Source: Shinisaurus crocodilurus (taxonomy: Eukaryota > Chordata > Lepidosauria > Squamata > Shinisauridae). From it: a stretch of 64,000 bases of DNA. The stretch covers positions 1-64,000 of the forward strand of contig JAHFWL010000172.1 of NCBI GenBank assembly GCA_021292165.1. The letters are read 5' to 3'. This document shows positions 42,705 to 53,775 of the stretch, piece after piece. Under the pieces are notes generated by a model. That model worked only from the letters and a program-made list of their open reading frames with translations, searched no databases and was not told the origin of the DNA. The translations under genes and the position numbers were made by a program. How positions within the stretch are numbered: position 1 is the first letter of the stretch; the number at the start of each line of letters is the position of its first letter.

Positions 42705-42781
42705 CAGACTTCTGAGCATGGTGTTGGAAATGACCCCTGTGTAATCACTTCCAGTCCCACACATGTATAGCGGGGGTCTAA

Positions 42782-44972
42782 TTAGGGATGTACGGAGATT
42801 GCAAAATCCATTCCGTCTACATTTTTCAGATGTTCAGGCAGCTTTTGTTGCATCGTCCGCGCATTGACGTAATCGGATTTTGCGCAAATGCATTCGTACG
42901 CAAATTCACAAATTCCCCCAAAATGCCCACCCACCCCCCAACATACACTAACGTGTATGTGTATGATTTAGCCTATAGGGGAAATGTGCATTTTTGGTGG
43001 GTGTTACTTCTTTTATTTTCCGTATATTCGTATGACAAAATGTGTGCCAAATTGCGGAAGGTAAAAAGACCAGTCCTCAACGGAATCCCCACCAGTCTGG
43101 AAGAGACAGTCTGGTGCAGATTCTGTGGGTCAGATTCTTGAAATTCGAACAAATTTGAGTCCATTTCGGTTTCCTCCGGCGTCCCTAGCCTAAACCCTCA
43201 GCGTATGGGTCCACAGTTGCATGACGAGTGATCCCTCCATCTGGAGCAGGACCTCCGGAGGTAGGACCTCCGGGATCGGAGTCGGACATCCGACAGGGGT
43301 GGAGTTAACCATCTGTCACATTTGAATAAGCGGCAGGGTTCGTGATGTAGCCTTTTTCACTACTCCGGTATGTTTTGTTCCCAGTGGGTGTGTGGGGATC
43401 ACCCACCACTAAGGCTGCTCCCTGCCCACTTGCAGGCTCAACCAGACATAGAGATGGTGCCCTTAAGAGACAGATCAATGGGGCACAGAGGAGAAGGGGT
43501 TAGAGCTCCAGAATCCAGGAGGAGAGAGCAACTACTGGGCTGGCTCACACTGCCTGGGCATCTCTTGTAGGGCTGGAGGGAGATCTAGGGCACCTGCTGA
43601 AGTGAGAGGCAAGCTGATACTGAAGCGTCCTCAGAGGCCCTGCCAGCCGTGTGAAGGCCTCAGATGGCTGTAGTCCCTCACTCACCAGAAAGAACGCTGC
43701 TCAGGGGAGAACCTTCCAGTCAGCACCTCATACAGTGCACTCTCAAGGGTCCAGCCTTGCCTCCCGCTTTGTCCAAAGTGGACCTTGCGTTGATTAGTGA
43801 GGCCCAGAACAGGCACTGAACATGGTGTCCAGACCGCTTCCCATTGGCCTCCTGCCGTGTCAGGACCTGCCCATGCCTAAATTGCTTCAGGGTGGGAATT
43901 GAGAAGCAAAAGACCCTCTTTTTATCCAGTGCTAGGAACATCTCCATCATCCCTCCTGGACTAGAGCCCCGTGAAGCACAAGGAAAGGTGCTTAGACTTG
44001 GACTTTGTTGAGCCTGCCGTGGGAGATGGAGAGCCAAGGTCAAGTGAGTATTGAAAAACGCTACCTCACATTTAACTCTGAGCCCCGCCCCTTACTCAAA
44101 TGTGACAGGTGGTTTAGCCCCGCTCCTGGCAGAAGTCCCACCCCATCCCCCGGAAGTCCCACCTCCAGACGCCCTTTCCGGATGAAGGCAGGCATCAACC
44201 GGATGGGGGTCATTTGAGCCCTCTAGGGACTCGTCAAGCCGAGATGGACCCATATGAAGACGGTTTATACCCCTCCCATACATGTGGGGGACCGGGAGTG
44301 ACCACACAGGATTCATATGCAACACCATCCCTGGAAGTCCCAGATCCAGAGGTCCTGCCCCGGATGGAGGGGAAACGTGAGGGGGTCATGTGACCCCCCC
44401 CCCTCTATGAACTCAGCATGCCACTGTGGCCGAACGGGAAGAGGTTTTAGACAGCTGCTCTATGCAGGGAAAGAAAGCACCCCACCAGGGTCATTTCCAA
44501 CCCTTCCTGGATTGGCCCAGAGCAGTCTTGCGAGACCTGAAATAAATTACATGAAGGTGGTTTTCCCAATTTTTTAAATGTGAGCTTTGTATCACGGATC
44601 TTCCTTTGAGATGTAGAAGATACTTAGGCACTTATCAACACAGAAACAAGTCTAGGGAGAAAGAAAAGAGCAGGTTCCTTTTTCTTGAGAGAGAGTTTTA
44701 GGTTCATCATATTTAGCAGCACTGCCTTTTTGTCTTCTTTTTCTGCAGAAAACTAGTTTTTATGCGGGGTCCCTTTGTTCCCCCATCAAAAGCAGCTGTC
44801 TGAAACCTCTCTCTATTGGTTCATGGTGGCATGATGAGTTTGTGGACGGGTCTCATGACCCGCCAGTCAGGTGATCCCTCCAACCAGAGATCCAGAGATT
44901 GGACTTTGAGCATGGTGTTGCAAATAAGCCCTGTGTAGTCCCTTCCAATCCCACACATGTACGGCAGGCGTC
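42782..44972 (+). repeat. macrosatellite unit 2 (about 2.19 kb)
   Basis: Nearly identical to unit 1 over 42782-44360, then has the full-length segment ('gagggggtcatgtgacc', 'catgaaggtggttttccc'). Small open frames repeat in every unit, for example 43370-43570, but resemble no known protein. Confidence 0.92.
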
Positions 44973-47161
44973 CTTAGGGATGTACGGAGATTGTAAAATC
45001 CATTCCGTCTACATTTTTCAGATGTTCAGGCAGCTTTTGTTGCATCGTCCGCGCATTGACGTAATCGGATTTTGCGCAAATGCATTCGTACGCAAATTCA
45101 CAAATTCCCCCAAAATGCCCACCCCCCCCAACATACACTAACGTGTATGTGTATGATTTAGCCTATAGGGGAAATGTGCATTTTTGGTGGGTGTTACTTC
45201 TTTTATTTTCCGTATATTCGTATGACAAAATGTGTGCCAAATTGCGGAAGGTAAAAAGACCAGTCCTCAACGGAATCCCCACCAGTCTGGAAGAGACAGT
45301 CTGGTGCAGATTCTGTGGGTCAGATTCTTGAAATTCGAACAAATTTGAGTCCATTTTGGTTTCCTCCGGCGTCCTTAGCCTAAACCCTCAGCGTATGGGT
45401 CCACAGTTGCATGACGAGTGATCCCTCCATCTGGAGCAGGACCTCCGGAGGTAGGACCTCCGGGATCGGAGTCGGACATCCGACAGGGGTGGAGTTAACC
45501 ATCTGTCACATTTGAATAAGCGGCAGGGTTCGTGATGTAGCCTTTTTCACTACTCTGGTATGTTTTGTTCCCAGTGGGGGTGTGGGGATCACCCACCACT
45601 AAGGCTGCTCCCTGCCCACTTGCAGGCTCAACCAGACATAGAGATGGTGCCCTTAAGAGACAGATCAATGGGGCACAGAGGAGAAGGGGTTAGAGCTCCA
45701 GAATCCAGGAGGAGAGAGCAACTACTGGGCTGGCTCACACTGCCTGGGCATCTCTTGTAGGGCTGGAGGGAGATCTAGGGCACCTGCTGAAGTGAGAGGC
45801 AAGCTGATACTGAAGCGTCCTCAGAGGCCCTGCCAGCCGTGTGAAGGCCTCAGATGGCTGTAGTCCCTCACTCACCAGAAAGAACGCTGCTCAGGGGAGA
45901 ACCTTCCAGTCAGCACCTCATACAGTGCACTCTCAAGGGTCCAGCCTTGCCTCCCGCTTTGTCCAAAGTGGACCTTGCGTTGATTAGTGAGGCCCAGAAC
46001 AGGCACTGAACATGGTGTCCAGACCGCTTCCCATTGGCCTCCTGCCGTGTCAGGACCTGCCCATGCCTAAATTGCTTCAGGGTGGGAATTGAGAAGCAAA
46101 AGACCCTCTTTTTATCCAGTGCTAGGAACATCTCCATCATCCCTCCTGGACTAGAGCCCCGTGAAGCACAAGGAAAGGTGCTTAGACTTGGACTTCGTTG
46201 AGCCTGCCGTGGGAGATGGAGAGCCAAGGTCAAGTGAGTATTGAAAAACGCTACCTCACATTTAACTCTGAGCCCCGCCCCTTACTCAAATGTGACAGGT
46301 GGTTTAGCCCCGCTCCTGGCAGAAGTCCCACCCCATCCCCCGGAAGTCCCACCTCCAGACGCCCTTTCCGGATGAAGGCAGGCATCAACCGGATGGGGGT
46401 CATTTGAGCCCTCTAGGGACTCGTCAAGCCGAGATGGACCCATATGAAGACGGTTTATACCCCTCCCATACATGTGGGGGACCGGGAGTGACCACACAGG
46501 ATTCATATGCAACACCATCCCTGGAAGCCCCAGATCCAGAGGTCCTGCCCCGGATGGAGGGGAAACGTGAGGGGGTCATGTGACCCCCCCCCCCTATGAA
46601 CTCAGCATGCCACTGTGGCCGAACGGGAAGAGGTTTTAGACAGCTGCTCTATGCAGGGAAAGAAAGCACCCCACCAGGGTCATTTCCAACCCTTCCTGGA
46701 TTGGCCCAGAGCGGTCTTGCGAGACCTGAAATAAATTACATGAAGGTGGTTTTCCCAATTTTTTAAATGTGAGCTTTGTATCACGGATCTTCCTTTGAGA
46801 TGTAGAAGATACTTAGGCACTTATCAACACAGAAACAAGTCTAGGGAGAAAGAAAAGAGCAGGTTCCTTTTTCTTGAGAGAGAGTTTTAGGTTCATCATA
46901 TTTAGCAGCACTGCCTTTTTGTCTTCTTTTTCTGCAGAAAACTAGTTTTTATGCGGGGTCCCTTTGTTCCCCCATCAAAAGCAGCTGTCTGAAACCTCTC
47001 TCTATTGGTTCATGGTGGCATGATGAGTTTGTGGACGGGTCTCATGACCCGCCATCAGGTGATCCCTCCAACCAGAGATCCAGAGATTGGACTTTGAGCA
47101 TGGTGTTGCAAATAAGCCCTGTGTAGTCCCTTCCAATCCCACACATGTACGGCAGGCGTCC
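44973..47161 (+). repeat. macrosatellite unit 3 (about 2.19 kb)
   Basis: Almost the same as unit 2 (for example 'ttagggatgtacggagattg', 'cagtgggggtgtggggatc'). The very high identity between units implies recent unequal exchange or conversion. Confidence 0.92.
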
Positions 47162-47885
47162 TTAGGGATGTACGGAGATTGTAAAATCCATTCCGTCTAC
47201 ATTTTTCAGATGTTCAGGCAGCTTTTGTTGCATCGTCCGCGCATTGACGTAATCGGATTTTGCGCAAATGCATTCGTACGCAAATTCACAAATTCCCCCA
47301 AAATGCCCACCCCCCCCAACATACACTAACGTGTATGTGTATGATTTAGCCTATAGGGGAAATGTGCATTTTTGGTGGGTGTTACTTCTTTTATTTTCCG
47401 TATATTCGTATGACAAAATGTGTGCCAAATTGCGGAAGGTAAAAAGACCAGTCCTCAACGGAATCCCCACCAGTCTGGAAGAGACAGTCTGGTGCAGATT
47501 CTGTGGGTCAGATTCTTGAAATTCGAACAAATTTGAGTCCATTTTGGTTTCCTCCGGCGTCCTTAGCCTAAACCCTCAGCGTATGGGTCCACGGTTGCAT
47601 GATGAGTGATCCCTCCATCCGGGGCAGGACCTCCGGAGGTAGGACCTCCGGGATCGGAGTCGGACATCTGACAGGGGTGGAGTTAACCATCTGTCACATT
47701 TGAATAAGCGGCAGGGCTCGTGAGGTAGCCTTTTTCACTATTCCGGTATGTTTTGTTCCCCGTGGGTGTGTGGGGATCACCCACCACTAAGGCTGCTCCC
47801 TGCCCACTTGCAGGCTCAACCAGACACAGAGATGGTGCCCTTAAGAGACAGATCAATGGGGCACAGAGGAGAAGAGGGGGCACCT
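47162..47885 (+). repeat. macrosatellite, partial last unit
   Basis: Follows unit 3 to about 'gcacagaggagaag' and then diverges into unique sequence. It has more substitutions than the inner units, as expected at an array edge. Confidence 0.88.
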
Positions 47886-48084
47886 CCAGAAACAACCATG
47901 GGAGAGCAACCAGTGGGATGTCCAGGCAGCCTAAGCCATCTCTTCTAGGGCAGGAGAAGTCACAAGTCCCCGGGAGTGGGGTGTCCCAGTCGAGGCTCTG
48001 AGAGGTCTTCTGAAATTGGCCAGTCCTCAGAGGCTGATGCTCGAGGACAGGCAGTGTGGAAGCTAAGACAGTAAAGGAGTATCA
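47886..48084. other. short unassigned segment between macrosatellite and CR1
   Basis: About 200 bases of sequence diverged from the macrosatellite. Nothing recognised. Confidence 0.3.
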
Positions 48085-48712
48085 AGTGCTCTGCAAAGAA
48101 GGCAAATGCAATTTTAGGTTGCATTAATGGAAGCAGAATTACAAAATTACGGGAAGTGATGGTTCCACTGTCCTCTGCTCTGGTCAGAGCACACCTTGAA
48201 TGCTGTGTCCTGGTTTGATCCCCACGCTTGAAGAAGGATTTATCTAAATTGAAATGAGCTTGGAGAAGGGCAACAAAGATAATCGGGAGACTAGAAACTT
48301 AGTCCTATGAGGAAAGATGGATGGAACGGGGTATGTTTAGCCTCCAGAAGAGAAGACCGAGGTCCGAGGGGATATGTTGGCGCTTTCCAAGTACCGAAAG
48401 GGTTGTCACACAGAAGAGGCTGCAACGTGCCCTCTGTCGTCGAAGACACAAGATAGGGGCCTAAGTTCCAGGAAGGCAGATTTCAGCTGCTGAACCTCAG
48501 GAATAACGTCCTAACCCTCGCAGCAGTCAGAGAAGGGAACCAACTGCCTGTGGAGGTGGTGGGCTCTCTGTCGCTGGAGGTCTTCAGGCAGAGTCTGGAC
48601 AGCCATCTTGAGACTGGATGCTTGAGACTGGATTCCTGCATGGAGCAGGGGGTTGTCCGTGATGACCTCAATGGCCCCTTCCGCCTCTATGATTCCCCTG
48701 TTCTATGAGCAA
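48085..48712 (+). mobile_element. CR1 LINE 3' end, sense, old
   Basis: 'gcaaagaaggcaaatgcaat', 'gaaccaactgcctgtggagg' and 'gattcctgcatggagcaggg' are the CR1 3' region. The ending 'tatgattcccctgttctatg' replaces the canonical 'attctatg' terminus with mutations. The frame is destroyed. Confidence 0.85.
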
Positions 48713-49138
48713 CACATCAAAGGTGGCCCACAGAATTTTGCCTGGAATAGAATGGCCATGGATGGGTCAAGCCCTCTGTGAATGTCAGCAGGCCCCGTGG
48801 GGATTCTCTGTGTGGATTTCATGGGCACCGTAGCCCTGCCCCAGTTCCCAAGTTCCACTGGAGGGTGGCACACTGGCATGCAGGCTCCCATCTTGCCCTG
48901 AGGAGAGGAGAACCAGAACCAACTTCTCCAAGACAAATAATTGCTTGTCTTTTTTGTTTGATTGCATAATTTGATTGATTTTATCGTTTTAATAATTTCA
49001 TGTACAATGCTTGGTGAGTTCAGTCTGAAAAGCAGTATATGAATACTTTGAATAAATCAACATCCAAATCATTCTCTCGCTCCTTCCTTTTTGCTGTTCT
49101 CCTTTCTCTGTAGCAAGGCTATGAGAGACTTTAAGGGC
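48713..49138. other. no gene; probable retroposon tail
   Basis: Sequence near 49000-49065 ('gaatactttgaataaatcaa') looks like a LINE tail. The rest is unassigned. Confidence 0.35.
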
Positions 49139-49312
49139 AACAACTCTCTTTAGAATCAATATCCTGAAGGCTGCTTACACTTCCTAAACGGCTCAATATA
49201 TTCTGCAGCCTCCTATTGGAAAGTCACGGCACAGCCGCTTCATGCAAAGGACGATGTCCCTTAGGACATGCTTAACTAGAGCCGGCCAAAGGTTCTGCTG
49301 AATGCTCCGGCT
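49139..49312 (+). repeat. interspersed repeat, copy 1 of a local pair
   Basis: Similar to 50526-50711: 'ctgaaggctgcttacacttc' versus 'ctgaaggctgtttacacttt', 'attctgcagcctcctatt' in both, and 'ggccaaaggttctgc' in both. Identity is roughly four in five bases. The family is not recognised. Confidence 0.65.
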
Positions 49313-49784
49313 GGGATCATAGGACAAGTTATTTATTTCTTTAAGCCTGTTCACCCCTCTCTTCAACCCAAAAGGGCTTCCAGGGTGGCTTTTATTTCAA
49401 TAAAAAGCAACCTGGCAGTCCGACCCAGCCCTCGGGCTTACCCTGGAAAAGAGAGCACAGAGGGAAAGGGGTGGGGAGGGAGGAGGAAGAAAGGCAAAGG
49501 CAGGCCCCGGTTCTGAAAGTGATAATGGCCGGCTGAGATGGAGGCAGTGCAGGGAGCCTGGGGGATCGGCTGTTGCCCGGTGATGGTTGGGGGAGCAGGG
49601 CCGGCGCTACCGCTAGGCCAACTAGGCGGTTGCCTAGGGCGCGTAGCGGAAGAGGGCGCAGAACGCTGCGCTCCTCTTCGCTGCCGGCGCGCTCCTGCCC
49701 TGCCCGCCCGCCCTCCTCTCCGAGAAAGCCAGGTAAGTGCGCCCGGAGTAGTGGTGGGGCCGAGCCTGGGCGCCTCCCCCCTAC

Positions 49785-50015
49785 CTTGCCTCGCCTCCGC
49801 GCCGCCTCCCACCTCGCCTCGCTTCGCCTCTGCGCTGCCTCCCCCCCGCGCCGCCTCCCCCCACCTCGCCTCGCTTCGCCTCTGCGCCGCCTCCCCCCCG
49901 CGCCGCCTCCCCCCACCTCGCCTCGCTTCGTCTCTGCGCCGCCTCCCCCCCGCGCCACCTCCCCCCCACCTCGCCTCGCTTCGCTTCGCTTCAACTCTCC
50001 TCCGCGCCGCCTCCC
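49785..50015. repeat. 52-bp GC-rich minisatellite
   Basis: The motif 'acctcgcctcgcttcg' recurs at 49811, 49863, 49915 and 49968 (spacing 52, 52, 53). The intervening part is 'ctgcgccgcctccccccc'. It lies entirely inside the hAT element. Confidence 0.9.
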
Positions 50016-50186
50016 CCCCGACACCTACCTTCTCCGTGCTGTTTCCGGAGCCCCGCCCGCGCTCTGTTTTGGCGGGAAGTACCAGGGCAACAGGGCTTAA
50101 ACAGCCCTGTTGCTCTGGTTTCCCCCGGCCAAAAACAGAGCGTGGGGGTCCCTTTTCGGAGGAGGCGTCGGACTGGGAAGGTAGGT

Positions 50187-50270
50187 GGGGGGGCGGCGGT
50201 GGCAGCGGCAGCGGCAGCGGCAGCGTGCGGGGGGGGGGTCCGGTGGCGGCGGCGGGGGGGGCAGGAGGTT
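50187..50270. repeat. GGC/AGC triplet-rich tract
   Basis: 'ggcagcggcagcggcagc' followed by poly-G and 'ggcggcggcgggggggg'. Confidence 0.85.
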
Positions 50271-50525
50271 GCAGAGCAGGGCTGCTTTCCGGAGCCCCCC
50301 CCACGGCACGAGGGGGGGCGCTAAATATAATTTAGCCTAGGGCGCCAAACTGCCCTGCACCGGTCCTGTGGGGGAGAGACACGTATACACCCAGTCTCCA
50401 AATGCCGCATTGTCATGAAAGCCAAACCTGATTCTGTTAGCCATTTTACAAAACTTGGGGAATCTAGGAAGATTCCTTGCCCTACAATCTCTATTCATTT
50501 CCCTCATTTGGAATTAGTCTTTTCA

Positions 50526-50711
50526 ATGTTCTGGCAACGTCTCCCTCAGAATCCATATACTGAAGGCTGTTTACACTTTCTAAACATCGCAATATATTAT
50601 TATTCTGCAGCCTCCTATTTGAAAGTTACAGTGCAGCCACTTCATACAAAGGATGTTTCTTAGGACATGCTTAAATAGAATTGGCCAAAGGTTCTGCCGA
50701 ATGCTCCAGCT
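50526..50711 (+). repeat. interspersed repeat, copy 2 of a local pair
   Basis: See 49139-49312. The hAT element at 49596-50368 lies between the two copies. Confidence 0.65.
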
Positions 50712-51039
50712 GGAAGGAGGCAGGAAGGTAAAGAGTTTTGTGGGTACCACGTTGGGGGGCCTGATGTACAGAGTGGGAGGTTTGGGGTCTGGTTCTAAAG
50801 TGTGAGGGACCATTTCTCTGACCTCTTTGGCTTTCTGTGTGATGGAAAAGAGAAGACCCAGCCTGAAAATATGTTTGTGAGGATCCGATGGAACTTTCAG
50901 TGGACGGAGGATAAAACTCCCTTTTGCATGTACTCACACGCAATGGCCCTGGGGCACCAGTCCGGACACTTACAGAACTCCACACACACACACATCACTT
51001 CCGCACAACTTCCAGTCACTCTCCTCAAGTGCTTCACAC
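50712..51039. other. no recognisable gene; CA tract
   Basis: A short (CA)n lies at about 50981-50992. Otherwise unassigned. Confidence 0.35.
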
Positions 51040-51935
51040 CAGGGATGGGGGCTCGGACTCGAGGACTTGACTCGTGAGTCGGACTGAGTCCCCCCTCTGA
51101 CTCGACTCGGACTCGAGTCCCAATATTTTTAATGGAAGCGAGGTGTGCCGCTGCTTGGCCACTATGGACGGCTACCAGGAGTGCAGCCCCAACAGTGTGT
51201 CGAGATTTATTTTGATTGATGTGTTGCGTACTTGGGAGAGGCAGAAGAAGGACCTGAGATTACTCTGTGTGGCTGCTCTGAGTGTGTTTCTGGTTCCAGC
51301 AAGTTCATCACCAGTGGAGTGGGTGTTCAGTGAGGGTGGAATTGTGATGAGATCTCACCGTTCCAGAATGGGGGCCAAACATTTAGAAAAAACCATGTTC
51401 CTCAAATGCAACATGGATAAGTTTTAGGAAGTACAGCAAGTTTATTTTTTAAAATCATTTTTCTAAAATGCAACCTTTCAGACATTTTGGGTTTGGCTGC
51501 CTCTGCCTGCCTGTTTGGGGTTCCCTGCCTCCTCTGCCTGCCTGGTCTCTTCTTAACAAGTTCCACAGTTTGAATTGTCCAAGACAAAGGCCTCTGCCTG
51601 CCTGCTTTGGGGTTCCCTGCCTCCTCTGCCTGCCTGGTTATTTTGGGTTTGTCTGCCTGGTCTGTTCTTGTTAAAAAAACAGTGGCAGAGTTTTGAGATA
51701 AAAAGGCACACTTGTGCCTAGAATTTATTTAAGCCACACATCTGAAGTAGCCTTATTTTGTTGGGGGGAAAAACCCATTGATTTTAATAGGGACTCGTGG
51801 AGTCAGCTTTGGGAGTGACTCGTGACTCGTGAGTCACCATTTTGGACCAAGGACTCGGACTCGGACTCGAGACTCGGGTCCAAAGACTCGTGACTCGACT
51901 CGTGACTCGAGACTAAGGACTCTTCAACATCCCTG
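51040..51935 (+). mobile_element. hAT transposon, internally deleted, with transposase C-terminus
   Basis: It starts CAGGGATG and ends CATCCCTG, flanked by a perfect 8-bp duplication 'cttcacac' (51032-51039 and 51936-51943). Both ends carry dense subterminal 'gactcg'/'cgagtc' repeats (51052-51118 and 51792-51922), presumably transposase-binding sites. A 3' part of the transposase is present (51143-51427). A tandem 'ctgcctgcctg'-rich segment lies at 51490-51660. The family also occurs at 63804-64000 in reverse. Confidence 0.9.
51143..51427 (+). pseudogene. hAT transposase C-terminal (dimerisation) domain remnant
   Basis: About 94 codons, open to a stop at 51425-51427. The pattern A-A-L-S-V-F-L-V-P-A-S-S-S-P-V-E-W-V-F-S, then R-S-R-M, then L-E-K-T-M-F-L-K is the hAT dimerisation region. 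The catalytic RNase-H-like domain upstream is missing, so it is a remnant. The start is arbitrary. Confidence 0.8.
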
Positions 51936-51943
51936 CTTCACAC

Positions 51944-52566
51944 ACAAAACTAACTGTACCAAAGTGCTTCAAAGGGAGGGGGGAGAAGCTTCCACAAAGC
52001 AAACACAAAAGGTGTAAAGTAGTCCTACTGAGTTTACACACAGCTGAAAAATAATTTTCCAATTCTTAAGAGACCAGAACCTTTTTTTTAAAAAAGGAGA
52101 AAGCCTTGTACAAAGTGGGGCTGGGTAGATGAGGGGACATTTTTAATTCCTAGGTACCAAGATCAAATAATTGCAAACCAAACACTGGACTCGATGGACG
52201 TTTGGTCTGATCCAGCACGGTTCTTCCTTTGTTCTTAGTTCAGTACATTTGTAAACCTAAGTGGCGCCAGAGCTTGAACGCAGGGCTCCAAGAGGCATTT
52301 TTTGAAGGATCTCTCAAAAATGTTGGGGGTTCACACACAAAGTGGCTCTTCCCTAAAATGAGGATGCACTGTGTGAAGAAAAAGCCTGCACGCACACACA
52401 CACACCTCCTCATGTGTAAACCAGGTGGTCCCGGCTGGAGACTGGGAGGGGCAGAATGTACAAAGGTTATCTGAGAAAAGCAAGATATACATAGTCCCTC
52501 TTGATGGGCCCTGGCGCCCCAATGTCTGCTAGGCGCTTTGGTATGCAAATGTGGTTCAAGCCCTGT
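51944..52566. other. no gene; retroposon tail remnant and CA tract
   Basis: 'ggactcgatggacgtttggt' and 'ctgatccagcacggttc' at about 52188-52222 are a common retroposon 3' terminus. A (CA)n tract lies at 52390-52405. Confidence 0.45.
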
Positions 52567-53110
52567 AGTCATGAGTCACCCCTCCCCTGCCTGGCCAGGT
52601 GAAGTTCATCCTGATTGGCTAGAGGCAGCGGAGCTACGGAAAAGAGGAGGGGAGGGGGGAGGAGAAAAAGCTATATTGCCAAGCTGTGGCTGCTAGGTTT
52701 GGTTGTTGGTCGTCAGGCAGCAAGCTGCAAGCAGGTTCATGACTCCGGTCAGGCCTCAGCCACCAAACCTGGGGGGCTCCCAGTGAACAAAGCTAAATGA
52801 GGGCTGTGGCTAAGGCAAGCCCTGAGGAGTGCCACCCATCCTGGACCTTAGGGTGGGTGTGCTGGTCTCCTTGTGTGGCAGGGCCAGGCTGAAGTAAGCC
52901 CTGAAGCAGACGGACCCTCAGGTAACTGGTGAGTGCCTGAGAGATATAAGGAATCAGCTTTTGTTATTTTGTAACTCTACTGTGTATGTACCAAAGTGTC
53001 CCTCTACCTTGTTTCCTTCCCCCATTTCCCACCCTTTGTTGTAATCTGCTACCTGAATAAACCTTTTTGGTTTTACCACACATGGCGTTTGGGGTTGCTC
53101 TGTGGTTCAG
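52567..53110 (+). other. possible LTR or transcription-unit remnant
   Basis: The order is a CCAAT-like 'ctgattggct' near 52611, a TATA-like 'gctatattgcc' near 52670 and an AATAAA poly(A) signal at 53056-53061 followed by a T/G-rich stretch. This would fit a solo LTR or a short polyadenylated transcript. I could not find matching TG...CA ends, a target duplication or any retroviral gene, and the 390-base TATA-to-AATAAA distance is long for many LTRs. Confidence 0.2.
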
Positions 53111-53775
53111 CTAAATCCAGGTTATGGACAAGAGCAAGTCCCTGAGCAGAGATTCAAGTCAGGACTGCAGAGCTGAGGCTGGCAGTCTGGCACCTTGGGA
53201 TCTCTGGGTCTTGGGTCTTTGGGAAGAAAGGGTGGGTTGGCAGAGCCAGCCAGCCCTCCTTCCTCCACACACTGCATTCCATGGGAGGGTTTTTTTTTAG
53301 CTACACTACAATACAATTCGACCCAACAGGTTTTACTCCAAAGTAAGTGTGTGCAGGATTGCAGCCTTAATCTGTTACTGCACACTCACAAAAGAAGAGT
53401 TCTTGTGGGGTTTCAGAACTCACAAAGGTAGAAACCATGATGTTTAAGGGTCTCCTATTGAAGGCACCAGCGGCCTTTCTGTAGCAATAAAAACGTCTTG
53501 CTCTCTTTGTCCCCTCCAAACCCAAACTCAAAGGCACAATCTAATTTGCTAGGAATTTTTGTAAAGCCATGGAGGGGAGGGCCATATTCATTTCCCAGAA
53601 TACCCTCCCTGTTTAATCCCCCCCCAACTACCATACGGGGGGGCAGGGGGAGGGGGAAGATAGAAAGGAAGCTCAGGCTGATGCTGGGAGAGCGGGGTTG
53701 CTCATGAGCGGGGGGCGTGGAAAGTTTCGACAGATGTCATCTCCGCTCCACTCCCCTCAGTGCTCCCGTGCAGTG
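53111..53775. other. no gene; MITE arm and G-rich tract
   Basis: 53335-53372 is a single arm of the palindromic repeat seen at 8216-8313. 53636-53715 is G-rich. Otherwise unassigned. Confidence 0.35.

Larger units (their letters stand above)
40782..42781 (+). repeat. macrosatellite unit 1 (2000 bp)
   Basis: Starts with the internal foldback element 'tagggatgtacggagatt'. Later landmarks are 'gacctccggaggtaggacct', 'tcgtgatgtagcctttttca' and 'gaagcgtcctcagaggccc'. This unit lacks about 330 bases present in its neighbours after 42359, and it alone carries the 5S-CR1 SINE (42554-42704). Confidence 0.92.
49596..50368. mobile_element. hAT element with GC-rich minisatellite core (773 bp)
   Basis: Ends CAGGGCCGGCG and CACCGGTCCTG, with a perfect 8-bp target duplication 'tgggggag' at 49588-49595 and 50369-50376. 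Subterminal 'gcctagggcg' is at both ends in opposite senses. It shares its ends with the 165-bp MITE at 28237-28401. The interior holds a 52-bp tandem repeat and a GGC/AGC-rich tract. Long open frames here are compositional. Confidence 0.85.

Noticed and set aside
40973..43164. small frames recurring in each macrosatellite unit (63, 66, 70, 78, 107 and 117 codons)
   Set aside because: They recur because the DNA is repeated, overlap on both strands, and resemble no known protein.
49438..50304. 288-codon minus-strand and 265-codon plus-strand frames
   Set aside because: Both read through the GC-rich minisatellite inside a hAT element; Arg/Ala/Gly/Pro repeats only.
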